Part shown: piece after piece, positions 63,468-64,000 of the stretch
Position numbering within the stretch: the stretch's first letter is position 1
How the letters are laid out: the number at the start of each line of letters is the position of its first letter
Source: Dallia pectoralis
Lineage: Eukaryota > Chordata > Actinopteri > Esociformes > Umbridae
Assembly (NCBI GenBank): GCA_029465975.1
Contig: CM055756.1
Coordinates: 11,890,222-11,954,221 of the forward strand
Reading direction: 5' to 3'
Length of the DNA stretch: 64,000 nt
Notes under the pieces: generated by a model
The model's input: only the letters and a program-made list of their open reading frames with translations
Database searches by the model: none
What the model was told of the DNA's origin: nothing
Translations under genes and position numbers: made by a program

Positions 63468-64000
63468 CCTTCACCTGCAACGCGAAAAATGTGTTATTAG
63501 GTTAAACCCTAGAAAGTTATCATTAACTTACCGGTAATCATCGGTTAATACAGGAATGAATTGTAAGCAACAGAGCTGCATCAGTATAGCCATTAGGCAG
63601 TGTCGTCAGAGCCACAAAGACTTGGAAGACCATCGTGAGATAAACATCATGTGCAGCCCAAATATTATGAAATATGTCCTATAAAACCCAATAAATGACT
63701 CCCATGTATCCATGGTTAGGTAAATAAGACAACTGTATAAAACATAAATTATAGGTGAATGAGCCTCGAGCTTCCTCTTCTACAATGAGTCAAGGAAAAA
63801 AAGGCCCGACATGGAAAGGTCCAGATGGATTACTAACGTTGTACAAAAACAGTTAACTACATTTAACGGTGAATGCCTGCACCTTTCTTCCAGGGTATAG
63901 TCTGTTATTCGTAAATAACTACCTATATTATAACCAGTAGATCCGGTAGTTCAGACAGAGGACACGTTACAGCAGCTACCATTAAGCGTAACTGAAAACA
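63468..64000. other. snrnp70: snrnp70 5' UTR intron and flank
   Basis: On the minus strand ttgcag precedes GTGAAGGATG, so the coding exon starts at 63474 and is preceded by an intron. The noncoding first exon may lie in this stretch or beyond the right edge; I could not place it. Confidence 0.5.

Overview
The window is nuclear DNA of a ray-finned (teleost) fish. The genes are split into many short exons, their products are vertebrate-specific, and the interspersed repeats (L2-type LINE tails, tRNA-headed SINEs, a hAT-like MITE, many CA/GT tracts and minisatellites) are of fish type. I cannot name the species. There is one run of exactly 500 N at 28502-29001, an assembly gap of probably arbitrary length.

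Layout from left to right. tbcd (tubulin cofactor D, minus strand) occupies 852-3350 and runs off the left edge. fn3krp (ketosamine-3-kinase, minus, complete, 4454-8127) shares a short divergent promoter with arl16 (ARF-like GTPase, plus, complete, 8458-9963). A 5'-truncated L2 LINE and a hAT-like MITE follow. The C-terminal two thirds of epn3 (epsin, minus) lies at 13495-18496. A satellite-like array of about 9 kb (19347-28284) follows, then the gap, then a tRNA-Gln gene and a broken tRNA-Ile. mprip (myosin phosphatase Rho-interacting protein, minus) is complete in 24 coding exons at 30350-48727, including one 3000-bp exon. lin7b (PDZ scaffold, minus, complete) is at 51008-54236, and snrnp70 (U1-70K, minus, complete) at 56169-63467.

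Exon boundaries were read by hand from splice signals, reading-phase continuity and recalled family protein sequences. In all five complete genes the exon lengths sum to an intact frame: 303, 173, 2249, 201 and 500 residues. The genes are unrelated housekeeping or scaffold genes rather than one pathway. fn3krp-tbcd and lin7b-snrnp70 are neighbours in mammals too. The epsin ENTH-coding exons are not visible between epn3 and mprip, so the join across the gap deserves suspicion.

The main unexplained theme is the relation between tandem repeats and splice sites. In lin7b a 34-bp minisatellite starts exactly at a 5' splice site and repeats a donor-like sequence about 27 times. In mprip a 33-bp, in-frame minisatellite does much the same. 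In arl16 an AT-AC (U12-type) donor is duplicated. CA/GT tracts touch several other splice sites. In snrnp70, the gene for the U1 protein itself, the longest intron holds a cluster of donor-like motifs and a juxtaposed acceptor/donor.
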